Source: AV40 sp035568175 (GTDB taxonomy: Bacteria > Verrucomicrobiota > Verrucomicrobiia > Chthoniobacterales > UBA10450). From it: a stretch of 64,000 nucleotides of DNA. The DNA lies in the NCBI GenBank assembly GCA_035568175.1, contig DATMON010000004.1, forward strand, positions 1-64,000, written 5' to 3'. The notes under the pieces are model-generated. The model was not told the DNA's origin and did not search any database. It saw nothing but the letters and a program-made list of their open reading frames with translations. Below, in pieces: positions 7,922 to 15,324 of this stretch (positions within the stretch are counted from its first letter, which is position 1; every line of letters starts with the position of its first letter). A program made the translations under genes and the position numbers.

Positions 7922-8407
7922 GTTGCCTTTTTCTAACGAAATCACCAACGTCTTTAACGCAATGTAATCAGGCTCGAAGAGCTCTGGACGCGCACAATTT
8001 TCAGGCCTGCTGTTGTACCGCGGCTGCCGACTGAACTCGCGACGAAAAAGCGTGATAAGAGCATCTTGTACAAACTTGGCATCCTGTTTCGATTCAGCGG
8101 TACGCCATATCACACGAAAATCGCCGGTTAAACGATGTCCACGTATATCGGATGCTATTTTTTCTGACGCCGAGTGTGTTACGCTCGACGCGATTCGGGC
8201 TCTCAGTCCACATGGTTTTGACCTGTTGCGAGGTCCGCATTCGCCGACATCGAGGATCGCTTCCTCAGGCTTCTTTTCACCAGTTAGGAAAACAACGTAT
8301 GTTCCCGGTAATTCCGGCACTTTAGTTTCGCTCGAGCGTGGCACACTTGCTCGATTTATAGTGCGACTAAGATCGTAAGGGAGCGGTTCGCTCCAGCTCC
8401 GTTGCAT
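7901..8407 (-). CDS. GIY-YIG-like domain protein
   Basis: From ATG 8407 the product has 168 residues; a GTG at 8425, abutting the TGA of the NTPase gene, would add six. ATG 8407 has a GGATAAGGG ribosome-binding-like stretch just upstream. LPGTYVVFL (about residues 33-41), AILDVGECG (50-58), GLRARI (67-72) and a helix DALITLFRREF followed by RYN resemble the order of a GIY-YIG nuclease: two tyrosine/glycine strands, a catalytic Arg, and a later acidic residue plus Asn. The usual Glu appears replaced by Asp or Gln and YIG reads DVG, so the nuclease may be divergent or inactive. The tail GNGVRSKH and stop are encoded by R6. It is translated with the NTPase and probably works with it. Confidence 0.5.
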   Translation of the reverse strand: MQRSWSEPLPYDLSRTINRASVPRSSETKVPELPGTYVVFLTGEKKPEEAILDVGECGPRNRSKPCGLRARIASSVTHSASEKIASDIRGHRLTGDFRVIWRTAESKQDAKFVQDALITLFRREFSRQPRYNSRPENCARPELFEPDYIALKTLVISLEKGNGVRSKH

Positions 8408-8425
8408 TTGTAGACCCTTATCCAC

Positions 8426-10180
8426 TCAAGCTAAGCCGCTATTTTGATCTGCCTCTGTCGACGGACAAATGTCAGGAGTGGCTTCCCGCCCATACTGCTT
8501 CATTTTTCGACGCACGAGTGCAAATGCATGAGTAGTTCTTTCGTTGTCGAGCGCGCTTCTTTTCGCCAAACGTTCAAAAACGCTCCGGAACTTCACTCCG
8601 ATTTCCTTGCCGCCCCTATTTTCGCCCGATTCGAGCTGACCTCTCGTGATGACTTCAGCAATTATCGTGAGAAGGTATGGCGCGTCAGCACTGGATAACC
8701 ATTCAAAGAAATCTTCCTCAGAATACTCGTTCAGGTCAGCAAAATTAGCAGGATCCCATCCATTGGACTCGCCCAGCGCCAAGATTAGTTGTTCAATCGA
8801 TTTCCTTGACTTCAATTCACGTTCTCTGTCCTTCGCCTGTTCTCTAACATCGTTCGAAGCGCATGAAGCCTGAATTTGGCGAAGCGTTCCCGCATCAGCC
8901 GTCGGAATCAAAGACTTAGCCAAAGCTGCTTTTTTCTCGTCGGCTTTAAATAATGGAGATATTTTTTTTACAAAATCCAACAGATCGGTCGCGTACTTAT
9001 ATGGAATGTACTGTGAGTATTTGCTCAAGTACTCTTCTGCAGCTTGGGCGATCTCGTCAGCGTTTGCTTTGTAGCTGTGCCAAACACGACTCCAAATCTC
9101 TGTCAAAAGCGTATCAGCTTCGCGCTTTCGATACTCCTGATTCAGGCGATCGACAGTTGATTCAAGCCTCGCAATATCGCAGTACCCATTTCGTAAGTAG
9201 TCGATGATCAAGTCGTCGGCGTCGGTGGGTAGAAACTGCAGGTTTCTTACAATATCCCGCGCAGCATCACTTAAGCCGTCTCGATCGGATAAAACACCCA
9301 ACCACGTCGTCGATGTTAATTGTTCAAGGGTAATCTCCCCCAAGAGGGCAAAGTGAACGGATGCTAATCTTGCGCATTGTTGGTTGAATTTTTCGATGAA
9401 GCCTGGCTGACAATCTTTCAAGTACGGTAGGAAATACGTAAGGCACCATTTTATTTGTTGGAATACTCTGATGTTGTTCAGCGCGACCGCAGCCACGACC
9501 TCGCGGATAGGGGGATTTCCGTCGGGAAAGACAATGTGAAAATTCTCATCGAACGGCGGTTCGTACGTTAGTTGTCGATCTACGATCTTTTCGCGGTACC
9601 TATTCAGTGTTTGACGATCACCCTCTGACAATTCCGTCTCGTTACAGATAACTACGACTCTACAGTCATTCTGTTCTTTCAAGAACGCTACGAGGCCAAA
9701 GAGTTGCTCGAGATCGAGTTGTTTGTTTCGTCGCTCTAGATCATCAAAGCATACCAAATACTTTTTGATCAGTAGTTCATCGAAAGCACCCATGGCATTT
9801 CCAATGTTCCCGATGTGCGGCAAACTCACATCTGGAAGATAGCGCCGCTTGCCGGCAATAAACGTTGCGACGCGCCGCTTAAGACTTAACTCACCTGGCC
9901 GCACCGGCTTGCCACCGAAGAGAATGAGGCTCTTAACGTGCGCCACTGATGAAGCGCCGAACAGCGAGACGTACGAATAGAAGAGCTCGTTTATCGCACT
10001 CTTCTCTGCCGCAATAAAATGTGTCCAAAAATATGTCTTCCCAGTTCCCCAGCGCCCATGAAGTAACAAGACCTTCTGCTCATCGCTCTTCAGAAATCTG
10101 CGCAGTTCGTCGGCGTAGCGAATTAGCTGCGTTGCGGGCGCCTTTTTAGGAGGAGGAGGAGTCTCGTTATCTTTCGACAT
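8426..10180 (-). CDS. KAP-type P-loop NTPase
   Basis: From ATG 10180, 584 residues; a TTG at 10246 would add 22 residues but lies in thiC-remnant sequence. Walker A is GRWGTGKT (42-49), Walker B YLVCFDDLERR with D146/D147, and VVVICNETE (176-184) fits the sensor strand. The remaining 380 residues are mainly helical with no membrane insert. The pattern fits KAP/STAND-like ATPases; KAP is named in part for PifA, a phage T7 exclusion protein. The TGA is followed directly by the GIY-YIG-like gene, so this is a two-gene unit. A defence role fits the location and family but is inference. An upstream poly-proline/lysine linker (NETPPPPKKAP) leads into the ATPase domain. Confidence 0.75.
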   Translation of the reverse strand: MSKDNETPPPPKKAPATQLIRYADELRRFLKSDEQKVLLLHGRWGTGKTYFWTHFIAAEKSAINELFYSYVSLFGASSVAHVKSLILFGGKPVRPGELSLKRRVATFIAGKRRYLPDVSLPHIGNIGNAMGAFDELLIKKYLVCFDDLERRNKQLDLEQLFGLVAFLKEQNDCRVVVICNETELSEGDRQTLNRYREKIVDRQLTYEPPFDENFHIVFPDGNPPIREVVAAVALNNIRVFQQIKWCLTYFLPYLKDCQPGFIEKFNQQCARLASVHFALLGEITLEQLTSTTWLGVLSDRDGLSDAARDIVRNLQFLPTDADDLIIDYLRNGYCDIARLESTVDRLNQEYRKREADTLLTEIWSRVWHSYKANADEIAQAAEEYLSKYSQYIPYKYATDLLDFVKKISPLFKADEKKAALAKSLIPTADAGTLRQIQASCASNDVREQAKDRERELKSRKSIEQLILALGESNGWDPANFADLNEYSEEDFFEWLSSADAPYLLTIIAEVITRGQLESGENRGGKEIGVKFRSVFERLAKRSALDNERTTHAFALVRRKMKQYGREATPDICPSTEADQNSGLA

Positions 10181-10208
10181 AGGGGAGAACGACGGAATGT
10201 TCGCTTGC

Positions 10209-10374
10209 CTAAATCTCGGTATAAACCTCAGCGCCCTTTTTGACAAACTCTTCGGATTTCTCTTCCAATCCTTTTTCCAGCGCTTCGTTTTCGCTGATCC
10301 CCTGGTAGGCTGCGTACTTCCTCACGTCTTGACGAGTTTGCCATGCCCGGCCAACTTCCTCGCGGGTGACCTTG
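10209..10374 (-). pseudogene. thiC 3'-end remnant
   Basis: On the minus strand the frame ending in TAG at 10209-10211 reads ...RQDVRKYAAYQGISENEAL then EKGLEEKSEEF and VKKGAEVYTEI. This matches the last 40 residues of the intact ThiC in this window (EDVRKYAAEQGIKEETAI, EEGLKQKAAEF, TKSGAEIYAKT) but is clearly diverged. Upstream the frame is blocked by TGA at 10375-10377 and has no start codon. It is best read as the end of a second or older thiC cut off by whatever joined at the right edge of the accessory region. It could instead be a fused remnant, since the first residues (KVTREEVGRAWQT) do not match ThiC. Confidence 0.65.
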
Positions 10375-10419
10375 AATCAAGGGAGTTATGAGTGTCATGT
10401 GACCAGTGGCGAGTTGGCT

Positions 10420-10962
10420 CTAGCCGCCGGTTCGGAACTGGTCGTCTTTGTTTTTGAACAGGATGTTGAACGTGGTCAGCGATCCGTAACAGCGCGTGAT
10501 GTACTGTTGCAGGTCGAACTTGTCCGCATCACTCAGTTTGTCGCTCGCGTTCACCTTTTGCTCGAGGACTCGCAGATTATTCCGAATCATGACGATTTTG
10601 TGGAAGAATGTCTCGAGCGGCACTTCTTTTGGCTGAAGCGAGCTGTCAGCCGATTGCATGACCAGCGTCCCGCGCTGCCATCGATTCGCGAGACCTTCCA
10701 CGACCACGTCTTTTTGTTCGAGCCCGAGCGCTTCAACGACGGCCTGCGTGGTGTCACGGATCAGATTCGAAAGCGGCATCTGCAACTCGCTCAGGGTGGC
10801 GGTCGATTCAGCAAGTTGTAGATCGCTGGAGGCCGGCGCAACTGTCCGCGGAGCATCGTCAAACGCGATCTCAGCCGTTTGCTCGGTCAACGATCTCACC
10901 ACTCCGACACCGTATTGCGGATGGCGCACCTTCATACCGATATGGAGCGTCCCGATATTCAT
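10420..10962 (-). CDS. Conserved hypothetical protein with Tudor-like N-terminal motif
   Basis: 180 residues. The first part, MKVRHPQYGVGVVRSL (10-25), followed by AEIAFDDAPRTV, is the HPxYGxGxV strand pattern found at the C-terminus of UvrD/PcrA helicases and in CarD-type domains, which bind RNA polymerase or nucleic acid. The remainder is helical (LIRDTTQAVVEALGL; FFHKIVMIRNNLRVLEQKV; LQQYITRCYGSLTTFNILF). The family is not named with confidence. Start ATG 10962 overlaps the stop of the 52-residue gene as ATGA; ATG 10935 (MKVRHP) is an alternative. Third gene of a chain with the nucleotidyltransferase and small protein. Confidence 0.65.
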   Translation of the reverse strand: MNIGTLHIGMKVRHPQYGVGVVRSLTEQTAEIAFDDAPRTVAPASSDLQLAESTATLSELQMPLSNLIRDTTQAVVEALGLEQKDVVVEGLANRWQRGTLVMQSADSSLQPKEVPLETFFHKIVMIRNNLRVLEQKVNASDKLSDADKFDLQQYITRCYGSLTTFNILFKNKDDQFRTGG

Positions 10963-11117
10963 TTCGGATTTCGGACTGCGGATTGCGGATATTCCTCAGC
11001 ATGTTCGCGAACGCGCTGCTCTTTTACCTTGCGCGAGAGCCGGATCAGTTCGCTGACCTTGCGAATCTTTTCTTCGAATGGCAGTTGCGCGAGTTTTTGG
11101 CGCATTTCAGATTTCAT
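10959..11117 (-). CDS. 52-residue helical protein, partner of the nucleotidyltransferase
   Basis: A small gene: MKSEMRQKLAQLPFEEKIRK, VSELIRLSRKVKEQRVREHA, EEYPQSAVRNPK. It is charged and helical, with the PFEEKIRKVxELIRLSR pattern I associate with short proteins encoded next to AbiEii-like nucleotidyltransferases. Its ATG overlaps the stop of the nucleotidyltransferase (ATGA at 11114-11117) and its stop overlaps the start of the next gene (ATGA at 10959-10962). The last ten residues are encoded by a period-7 repeat (TCCGCAATCCGCAGTCCGAA-type), so the original C-terminus has been replaced. A toxin-antitoxin-like relation to its neighbour is inference. Confidence 0.65.
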   Translation of the reverse strand: MKSEMRQKLAQLPFEEKIRKVSELIRLSRKVKEQRVREHAEEYPQSAVRNPK

Positions 11118-11620
11118 GGCTTCGGTAGCTTCAAGTTATACCGGCGCAAAATATCGTCCAGCAGCGCCTTGTCGATCTTAGCGTGCGACGTCAGTTGTTC
11201 GATCCGCGCCAGGTCTTTGTGTCGGCCTACACTGGCGGCGATGGCGATGATATACTCTGGCCCGAAAACTTTTGCCGGTACGCCTTCGTATTCGATCGGC
11301 TTCGCTTTGCGCACCGCTTCTTCGGTCAATCCCGACGCGGCCAGAAACTGGACGGGAAAATCTCTGATGAGCAGGTGCTCGCGCTCTATGCGCCAGCCCT
11401 TTGACTGGAGATGCGAATAGATCGCGGGAATTCCGGCGCTCAACGTTTTGTCCGACGCGACGAAGACAATGTCGGCATCGTAAGTCGTGAAGGGTTCCGT
11501 GTAGTAGATCGCGGCAAGAGCGCCGCCGAGCGCATAGTCCTTAATTAAACCCGCGGAAACAAGTTCGTTTGCGGCACGAAGAACGTCGGCGAGCGGGATC
11601 GCGGAGGGTTCTTCGGGCAT
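11114..11620 (-). CDS. Nucleotidyltransferase, AbiEii/MNT-like
   Basis: From ATG 11620, 168 residues (a GTG at 11677 gives 187). LGGALAAIYY (31-40) and TTYDADIVF (45-53) are the GG...DxD signature of minimal nucleotidyltransferases, which transfer AMP, CMP or pyrophosphate groups to tRNA or protein; AbiEii-type members are toxins in abortive-infection systems. A basic C-terminal helix set follows (EEAVRKAKPIEYEG; IIAIAASVGRHKDLARIEQL). It overlaps the small helical gene by ATGA. Whether the pair is a toxin-antitoxin module or a housekeeping modifier cannot be judged by eye. It lies 81 bases after the thiC stop on the same strand. Confidence 0.65.
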   Translation of the reverse strand: MPEEPSAIPLADVLRAANELVSAGLIKDYALGGALAAIYYTEPFTTYDADIVFVASDKTLSAGIPAIYSHLQSKGWRIEREHLLIRDFPVQFLAASGLTEEAVRKAKPIEYEGVPAKVFGPEYIIAIAASVGRHKDLARIEQLTSHAKIDKALLDDILRRYNLKLPKP

Positions 11621-11701
11621 CGTGATTGTCGATCTTACCGGAAAAGTTCGCGATGGCGAGGGCGCCACCGCCAGCACGCGAGGCGCGTGCGCTCCCCAGA
11701 G

Positions 11702-13807
11702 TTACGTCTTTGCGTAAATTTCTGCGCCGGACTTAGTGAACTCCGCTGCCTTTTGTTTCAATCCTTCTTCGATCGCTGTTTCTTCTTTGATCCCCTGCTC
11801 GGCTGCGTACTTGCGTACATCCTCCGTTATTTTCATGGAACAGAAATGGGGTCCACACATGCTGCAAAAGTGCGCGGTCTTGGCACCTTCTTGCGGCAAG
11901 GTCTCGTCGTGGAATTCGCGCGCGGTTTCGGGATCGAGCGCGAGATTGAATTGATCTTCCCAACGAAATTCGAAGCGCGCTTTTGAAATCGCGTTGTCGC
12001 GGTATTGGGCGCCGGGATGGCCTTTCGCTAAGTCGGCGGCGTGGGCGGCGATCTTGTAAGCGATGACGCCGTCTTTCACGTCTTTCTTGTTCGGCAATCC
12101 GAGATGTTCTTTCGGTGTGACGTAGCAAAGCATGGCGCAGCCATACCAGCCGATCATCGCCGCGCCGATCGCGCTGGTGATGTGATCGTACCCCGGCGCG
12201 ATATCGGTCGTTAGGGGACCGAGAGTGTAGAACGGCGCTTCGTCGCACCACTTGAGTTGTTTCTCCATGTTCTCTCGAATCAGGTGCATTGGCACATGTC
12301 CCGGGCCTTCGTTCATCACTTGCACGTGCTGTTTCCAGGCGCGCTGGGTCAGCTCGCCTTGCGTGTACAACTCAGCAAACTGGGCCTCATCATTTGCGTC
12401 AGCAATACTGCCTGGCCTCAGGCCATCGCCGATAGAAAAGCTGACGTCGTAGGCGGCCATGATCTCGCAGATTTCGTCCCACTTCGTGTAGAGAAAACTT
12501 TCCTGATGATGCGCGAGACACCACTTGGCCATGATCGAGCCGCCGCGCGAGACGATGCCGGTGGCGCGCCGGGCCGTCATCGGGATGTATCTTAATAGTA
12601 CCCCGGCGTGGACGGTAAAGTAATCGACCCCCTGCTCCGCCTGTTCGATGAGGGTGTCGCGATAAATTTCCCAAGTCAGCTCCTCGGCCCGGCCGCCGAC
12701 TTTTTCGAGCGCCTGATAAATCGGCACGGTGCCGATCGGGACTGGACTGTTGCGAATGATCCATTCGCGGGTGGCGTGAATGTTTTTGCCGGTGGAAAGA
12801 TCCATCACCGTGTCGGCGCCCCACTTCGTGGCCCAACGCATCTTCTCAACTTCTTCCTCGATCGACGACGCCACCGCGCTGTTGCCGATGTTGGCGTTGA
12901 TCTTTACCAAAAAATTGCGGCCGATGATCATTGGCTCGCTTTCCGGGTGATTGATGTTGGCCGGGATAATGGCGCGCCCGCGCGCGACTTCGGCCCGCAC
13001 GAAGTCGGGAGTGATCGGATTTTCGATTTTCGATTTTCGACTTTCGATTGGCTCGGAGCCGGCGTGGCGAAACACCAGATGGTTCCGCGCAGTTGAGTCG
13101 TTGAGTTGTTGAGAGGTTGAGCCGTTTCCGTCCGCTTCGCGTCCGTTGCTTTCATCTGACTTCTGACCTCTGTCCTCTGACCTCTGAGCACGTCCGAGAT
13201 TCTCTCGGACGGCAATGTATTCCATTTCGGGCGTGATGATTCCGCGGCGAGCGTAAGCGAGCTGAGTGACTGCGCAGCCGCTGCGAGCTCGCAGCGGTCT
13301 GCGCGGAAGCTTGGAGCTAGGAGCTTGGAGTTTGGAGGCCGACTGACCATCGCCATTGCCGTTTCGCTTTGCCGAATGTTCGGCATGCGAAACGGAGAGA
13401 AATCCGTCATCGATCGGCTGAACTTTACGACCGTCGATTTCATCGACGTCATTACGCGCGATAATCCAGTCTCTTCTCAAGGCCGGCAGGCCTTGAACTG
13501 GGTCGAGCGTCACGCTCGGAGCCGGACTGGCACTATTATCACCCCACGGACCGCTGGTGTCGTAGACGCGGACCGGCTCGTTCACTTCAATCTCGCCGCT
13601 CATCGTTTTCGTCGGCGCGAGCGAGATTTCGCGGAACGGGACGCGAATATCGGGATGAAGAATGCCGGCAACATACGTACGGCGACTATTTGGAAATCTG
13701 TAATCAACTTCCTTGCCTTGGTTTTTCTCACCGTTGCCGGCGAGTTGATGGTTGATAGTTGAGAGTTGAGAGTCGGCGCCGTTCTTATCCGTTTTCATCC
13801 GTGTCAT
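11702..13807 (-). CDS. thiC: Phosphomethylpyrimidine synthase ThiC
   Basis: Radical SAM enzyme converting 5-aminoimidazole ribotide to HMP phosphate in thiamine synthesis. 701 residues, longer than the usual 600-640. Core motifs: GLPALRRDWI, ITPEMEYIAVRENLG, RAIIPANINHPESEPMIIG, NIGNSAVASSIEEEVEKM, MNEGPGHVPMHL, LGPLTTDIAPGYDHITSAIG, and the cluster-binding MCGPHFCSM near the C-terminus. The extra length lies in four in-frame insertions between residues 150 and 265, each encoded by a different short-word repeat, and in an N-terminal extension (MTRMKTDKNGADSQLSTINH) encoded by two more. The start codon therefore lies in repeat sequence and the true start may be further in, near the GKEVDYRFPNSRRTYV segment. 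A TPP riboswitch upstream controls it. Confidence 0.95.
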   Translation of the reverse strand: MTRMKTDKNGADSQLSTINHQLAGNGEKNQGKEVDYRFPNSRRTYVAGILHPDIRVPFREISLAPTKTMSGEIEVNEPVRVYDTSGPWGDNSASPAPSVTLDPVQGLPALRRDWIIARNDVDEIDGRKVQPIDDGFLSVSHAEHSAKRNGNGDGQSASKLQAPSSKLPRRPLRARSGCAVTQLAYARRGIITPEMEYIAVRENLGRAQRSEDRGQKSDESNGREADGNGSTSQQLNDSTARNHLVFRHAGSEPIESRKSKIENPITPDFVRAEVARGRAIIPANINHPESEPMIIGRNFLVKINANIGNSAVASSIEEEVEKMRWATKWGADTVMDLSTGKNIHATREWIIRNSPVPIGTVPIYQALEKVGGRAEELTWEIYRDTLIEQAEQGVDYFTVHAGVLLRYIPMTARRATGIVSRGGSIMAKWCLAHHQESFLYTKWDEICEIMAAYDVSFSIGDGLRPGSIADANDEAQFAELYTQGELTQRAWKQHVQVMNEGPGHVPMHLIRENMEKQLKWCDEAPFYTLGPLTTDIAPGYDHITSAIGAAMIGWYGCAMLCYVTPKEHLGLPNKKDVKDGVIAYKIAAHAADLAKGHPGAQYRDNAISKARFEFRWEDQFNLALDPETAREFHDETLPQEGAKTAHFCSMCGPHFCSMKITEDVRKYAAEQGIKEETAIEEGLKQKAAEFTKSGAEIYAKT
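13014..13337. repeat. Four word-repeat insertions inside thiC
   Basis: Seen on the plus strand: GATTTTC units of period 7 at 13014-13050; GTTGAG words at 13091-13121 (the same word as the intergenic CTCAAC arrays, reversed); CTGACCT units of period 7 at 13156-13188; and GGAGCTT units of period 7 at 13306-13337. Three units of seven keep the reading frame, which may be why these arrays are tolerated in coding sequence. Confidence 0.75.
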
Positions 13808-13860
13808 CCGTGGTTAAACGAAAGATTCGTGTTTATTGGTGTCTATTCGTGGTTAAAAAA
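13740..13860. repeat. Word repeats at the thiC start and leader
   Basis: Two arrays: GTTGATGGTTGATAGTTGAG words (13744-13773) and TCCGTTTTCATCCGTGTCAT words with a following TTCGTGTTTATTGGTGTCTA array (13788-13855), periods 7 to 10. They lie between the TPP riboswitch and the thiC body and encode the first 25 residues of the open frame. Confidence 0.65.
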
Positions 13861-13910
13861 TAAAAGCGGTGCGCGGAGTTCGCACGGCTAAGAGGCCAGT
13901 CCGGCTCGGA

Positions 13911-13995
13911 CACTCCCTGCGTCGGCATTACCCGCATCAGGTTCAAGGGGTCGTCCATTTTTTGTCGGACCTCTCAGCCATCCGGCTCCCCCGCA
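13911..13995 (-). promoter_or_regulatory. TPP riboswitch upstream of thiC
   Basis: On the minus strand the conserved THI-box order is present: GGGGGAGCC, then GGCTGAGAGG, then CCCCTTGAACCTGATGCGGG, then TAATGCCGACGCAGGGA. CTGAGA and the TGAACCTGAT...TAATGCC core are diagnostic. It should bind thiamine pyrophosphate and switch off thiC, about 100 bases downstream. Word repeats have accumulated between the aptamer and the coding start, so the expression platform may be rearranged. Confidence 0.93.
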
Positions 13996-14050
13996 CTAAT
14001 TTTTTCAAAGTAAGACCCGTGCGCAGCAAGTCAACAACCGCCGCGCCCGG

Positions 14051-14176
14051 TGTAGCGGCGCTTACGCTCCCGCTAGTGCATCCATAATGAACCCGGCCTG
14101 TCGTTTGCCGCAAAGCGGCATGATTGTTCTCAAGCACCGAACTTTAATAAACAGGCGCTCGCCGCGGCGAGCGCCT
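14051..14176. repeat. REP hairpin group between thiC leader and 14.2 kb gene
   Basis: Three palindromes: TGTAGCGGCGCTTACGCTCC (with CCGCTA) at 14051-14075; TGCCGCAAAGCGGCA at 14106-14120; and a perfect 24-base palindrome AGGCGCTCGCCG and its complement at 14153-14176. The GTAGCGGCGCT unit recurs inside dnaE. No gene is seen in 13996-14225. Confidence 0.7.
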
Positions 14177-14225
14177 CTACAACTTCCGATCTTCTTGCTC
14201 CTTGCTCGGCGCTCCGAGCTTCCAG

Positions 14226-14663
14226 CTATTTCGCCGCGGCTTCCTGTTTTACGTTGGTGTGGAAAATTGCCATCCACAGGCCGTTTTCCTGTTTCCAGAC
14301 CGAGCCGGCGTTGTAAGTCCCGGAAGCGTCTTTTCCATCGTAGGTGCCTTCGATTTTCACCGTGTAGGTTGTCATGATCACATCCTTCTCGTCGGAGAAC
14401 GATTTGTAATCACTGATGGTGAACGATTTCATGTCCCACTTTTTCATGTCGGACAATTCCTTCGCCATATCGGAGACGCCTTCGGCATAAACTCCCTTGA
14501 AGTCTTTATCGACGACTTTCTGGAAATCGTCGGCCTTTTTGTCTTTGAACGACTGCCAGGCCGCTTTTTCTTTTACCATGATGGCGTCGTTGTCCGGCGC
14601 GGCGATGGAAACTCCAATCGAGGTGATCAGTGCGATCACTGCGTAAGCGATATATTTTTTCAT
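14226..14663 (-). CDS. Secreted SnoaL/DUF4440-like protein
   Basis: 145 residues with a signal peptide (MKKYIAYAVIALITSIGVSIAA) and a mature domain of the NTF2/SnoaL fold type: an N-terminal helix pair (IMVKEKAAWQSFKDKKADDFQKVV), DKDFKGVYAEGVSDMAKEL, and the strands FTISDYKSFSDEKDVIMTTY, TVKIEGTYDGKDASGTYNAG, SVWKQENGLWMAIFHTN. This layout is typical for DUF4440. No catalytic residues can be assigned. The gene is alone, with REP hairpins on both sides. Confidence 0.75.
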   Translation of the reverse strand: MKKYIAYAVIALITSIGVSIAAPDNDAIMVKEKAAWQSFKDKKADDFQKVVDKDFKGVYAEGVSDMAKELSDMKKWDMKSFTISDYKSFSDEKDVIMTTYTVKIEGTYDGKDASGTYNAGSVWKQENGLWMAIFHTNVKQEAAAK

Positions 14664-14768
14664 AAGTCTTTTCGGTTGTTAATCCGAGACTAGGGCGACG
14701 GATTTGAGGGTCAATAATTAAAGATGGACCGGCCTCTCCGAAGACGATGCCAATTGCAGCGTGCTAAG

Positions 14769-14846
14769 AACAACGCGTTCGGAGAACGCGTTCCACCTGC
14801 TTCGTGGGCCTCGTCGTAAGAAAGACAATTGGATGCAACGTCACGT
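14769..14846. repeat. 29-base REP plus 47-base leader block (copy 1)
   Basis: 14769-14797 is a palindrome-containing element (AACGCGTTCGGAGAACGCGTT core) whose exact reverse complement recurs at 32653-32681. It is followed at 14800-14846 by a block starting CTTCGTGGGCCTCGTCGTAAG that recurs at 15357-15404 with only four substitutions and one length change. Each block ends about 38 bases before a start codon. Confidence 0.75.
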
Positions 14847-14884
14847 TGCTGGACAAGCGACGCGGTTTTGCGTTTCATGACGTG

Positions 14885-15322
14885 ATGAAAAGAATCGTTC
14901 CCCGGGCTGTGCTAACAGCCGCTGTAGTCGGTCTAATTAATTTGTTCCTCGGAATTTTTCCTGTGAGCGCCATTTCTGCCGATGATCAAGCGGCACGTGA
15001 TACAGCGCTCCACTGGCTCGCCTTACTCGACGCGCATCAATATGGGCAGGCCTTCGACGCGCAACCGCCGCGCATCCAAACCGGCAGTATACGGGAAAAT
15101 TTTATAAAATGGATGCAAGGGCGGCGCACCCCATTGGGAGGGGCTCACAGCCGATCATTTCTAAAGGTTGTGCACACTCACAAGTTGGCCGGCGCGCCGG
15201 ACGGGGACTATCAACAGATTGGTTTCAAGACTTCATTCGAGCGCAAGGCCGAGGCAGTTGAGGCCGTCGTCGTCACGAGAGAGACCGGGCACTGGCAGGT
15301 TTCAGGTTATCGCATATATTAA
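14885..15322 (+). CDS. Secreted DUF4019-like protein
   Basis: From ATG 14885, 145 residues. A signal peptide (MKRIVPRAVLTAAVVGLINLFL to VSAISA) precedes DDQAARDTALHWLALLDAHQYGQAF, which is the helix typical of DUF4019, then IRENFIKWMQGRRTPLGGAHSRS, a QQIGFKTSFERKAEAVEAVVV strand pair and a closing ETGHWQVSGYRIY. DUF4019 proteins are periplasmic or secreted and uncharacterised. An in-frame ATG at 14804 would start inside the repeated leader block, so the inner start is preferred. Confidence 0.75.
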   Translation: MKRIVPRAVLTAAVVGLINLFLGIFPVSAISADDQAARDTALHWLALLDAHQYGQAFDAQPPRIQTGSIRENFIKWMQGRRTPLGGAHSRSFLKVVHTHKLAGAPDGDYQQIGFKTSFERKAEAVEAVVVTRETGHWQVSGYRIY

Positions 15323-15324
15323 TG

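Noticed and set aside
10181..10246. TTG start of the KAP NTPase at 10246
   Set aside because: The extra 22 residues overlap the thiC remnant and are not needed; ATG 10180 gives the full ATPase domain.
1..10400. A classical integron array
   Set aside because: No intI gene is visible and the repeats lack the two-arm attC fold; ACTCAAC matches the RYYYAAC core only by chance of the word. Kept as a cassette-like idea only.
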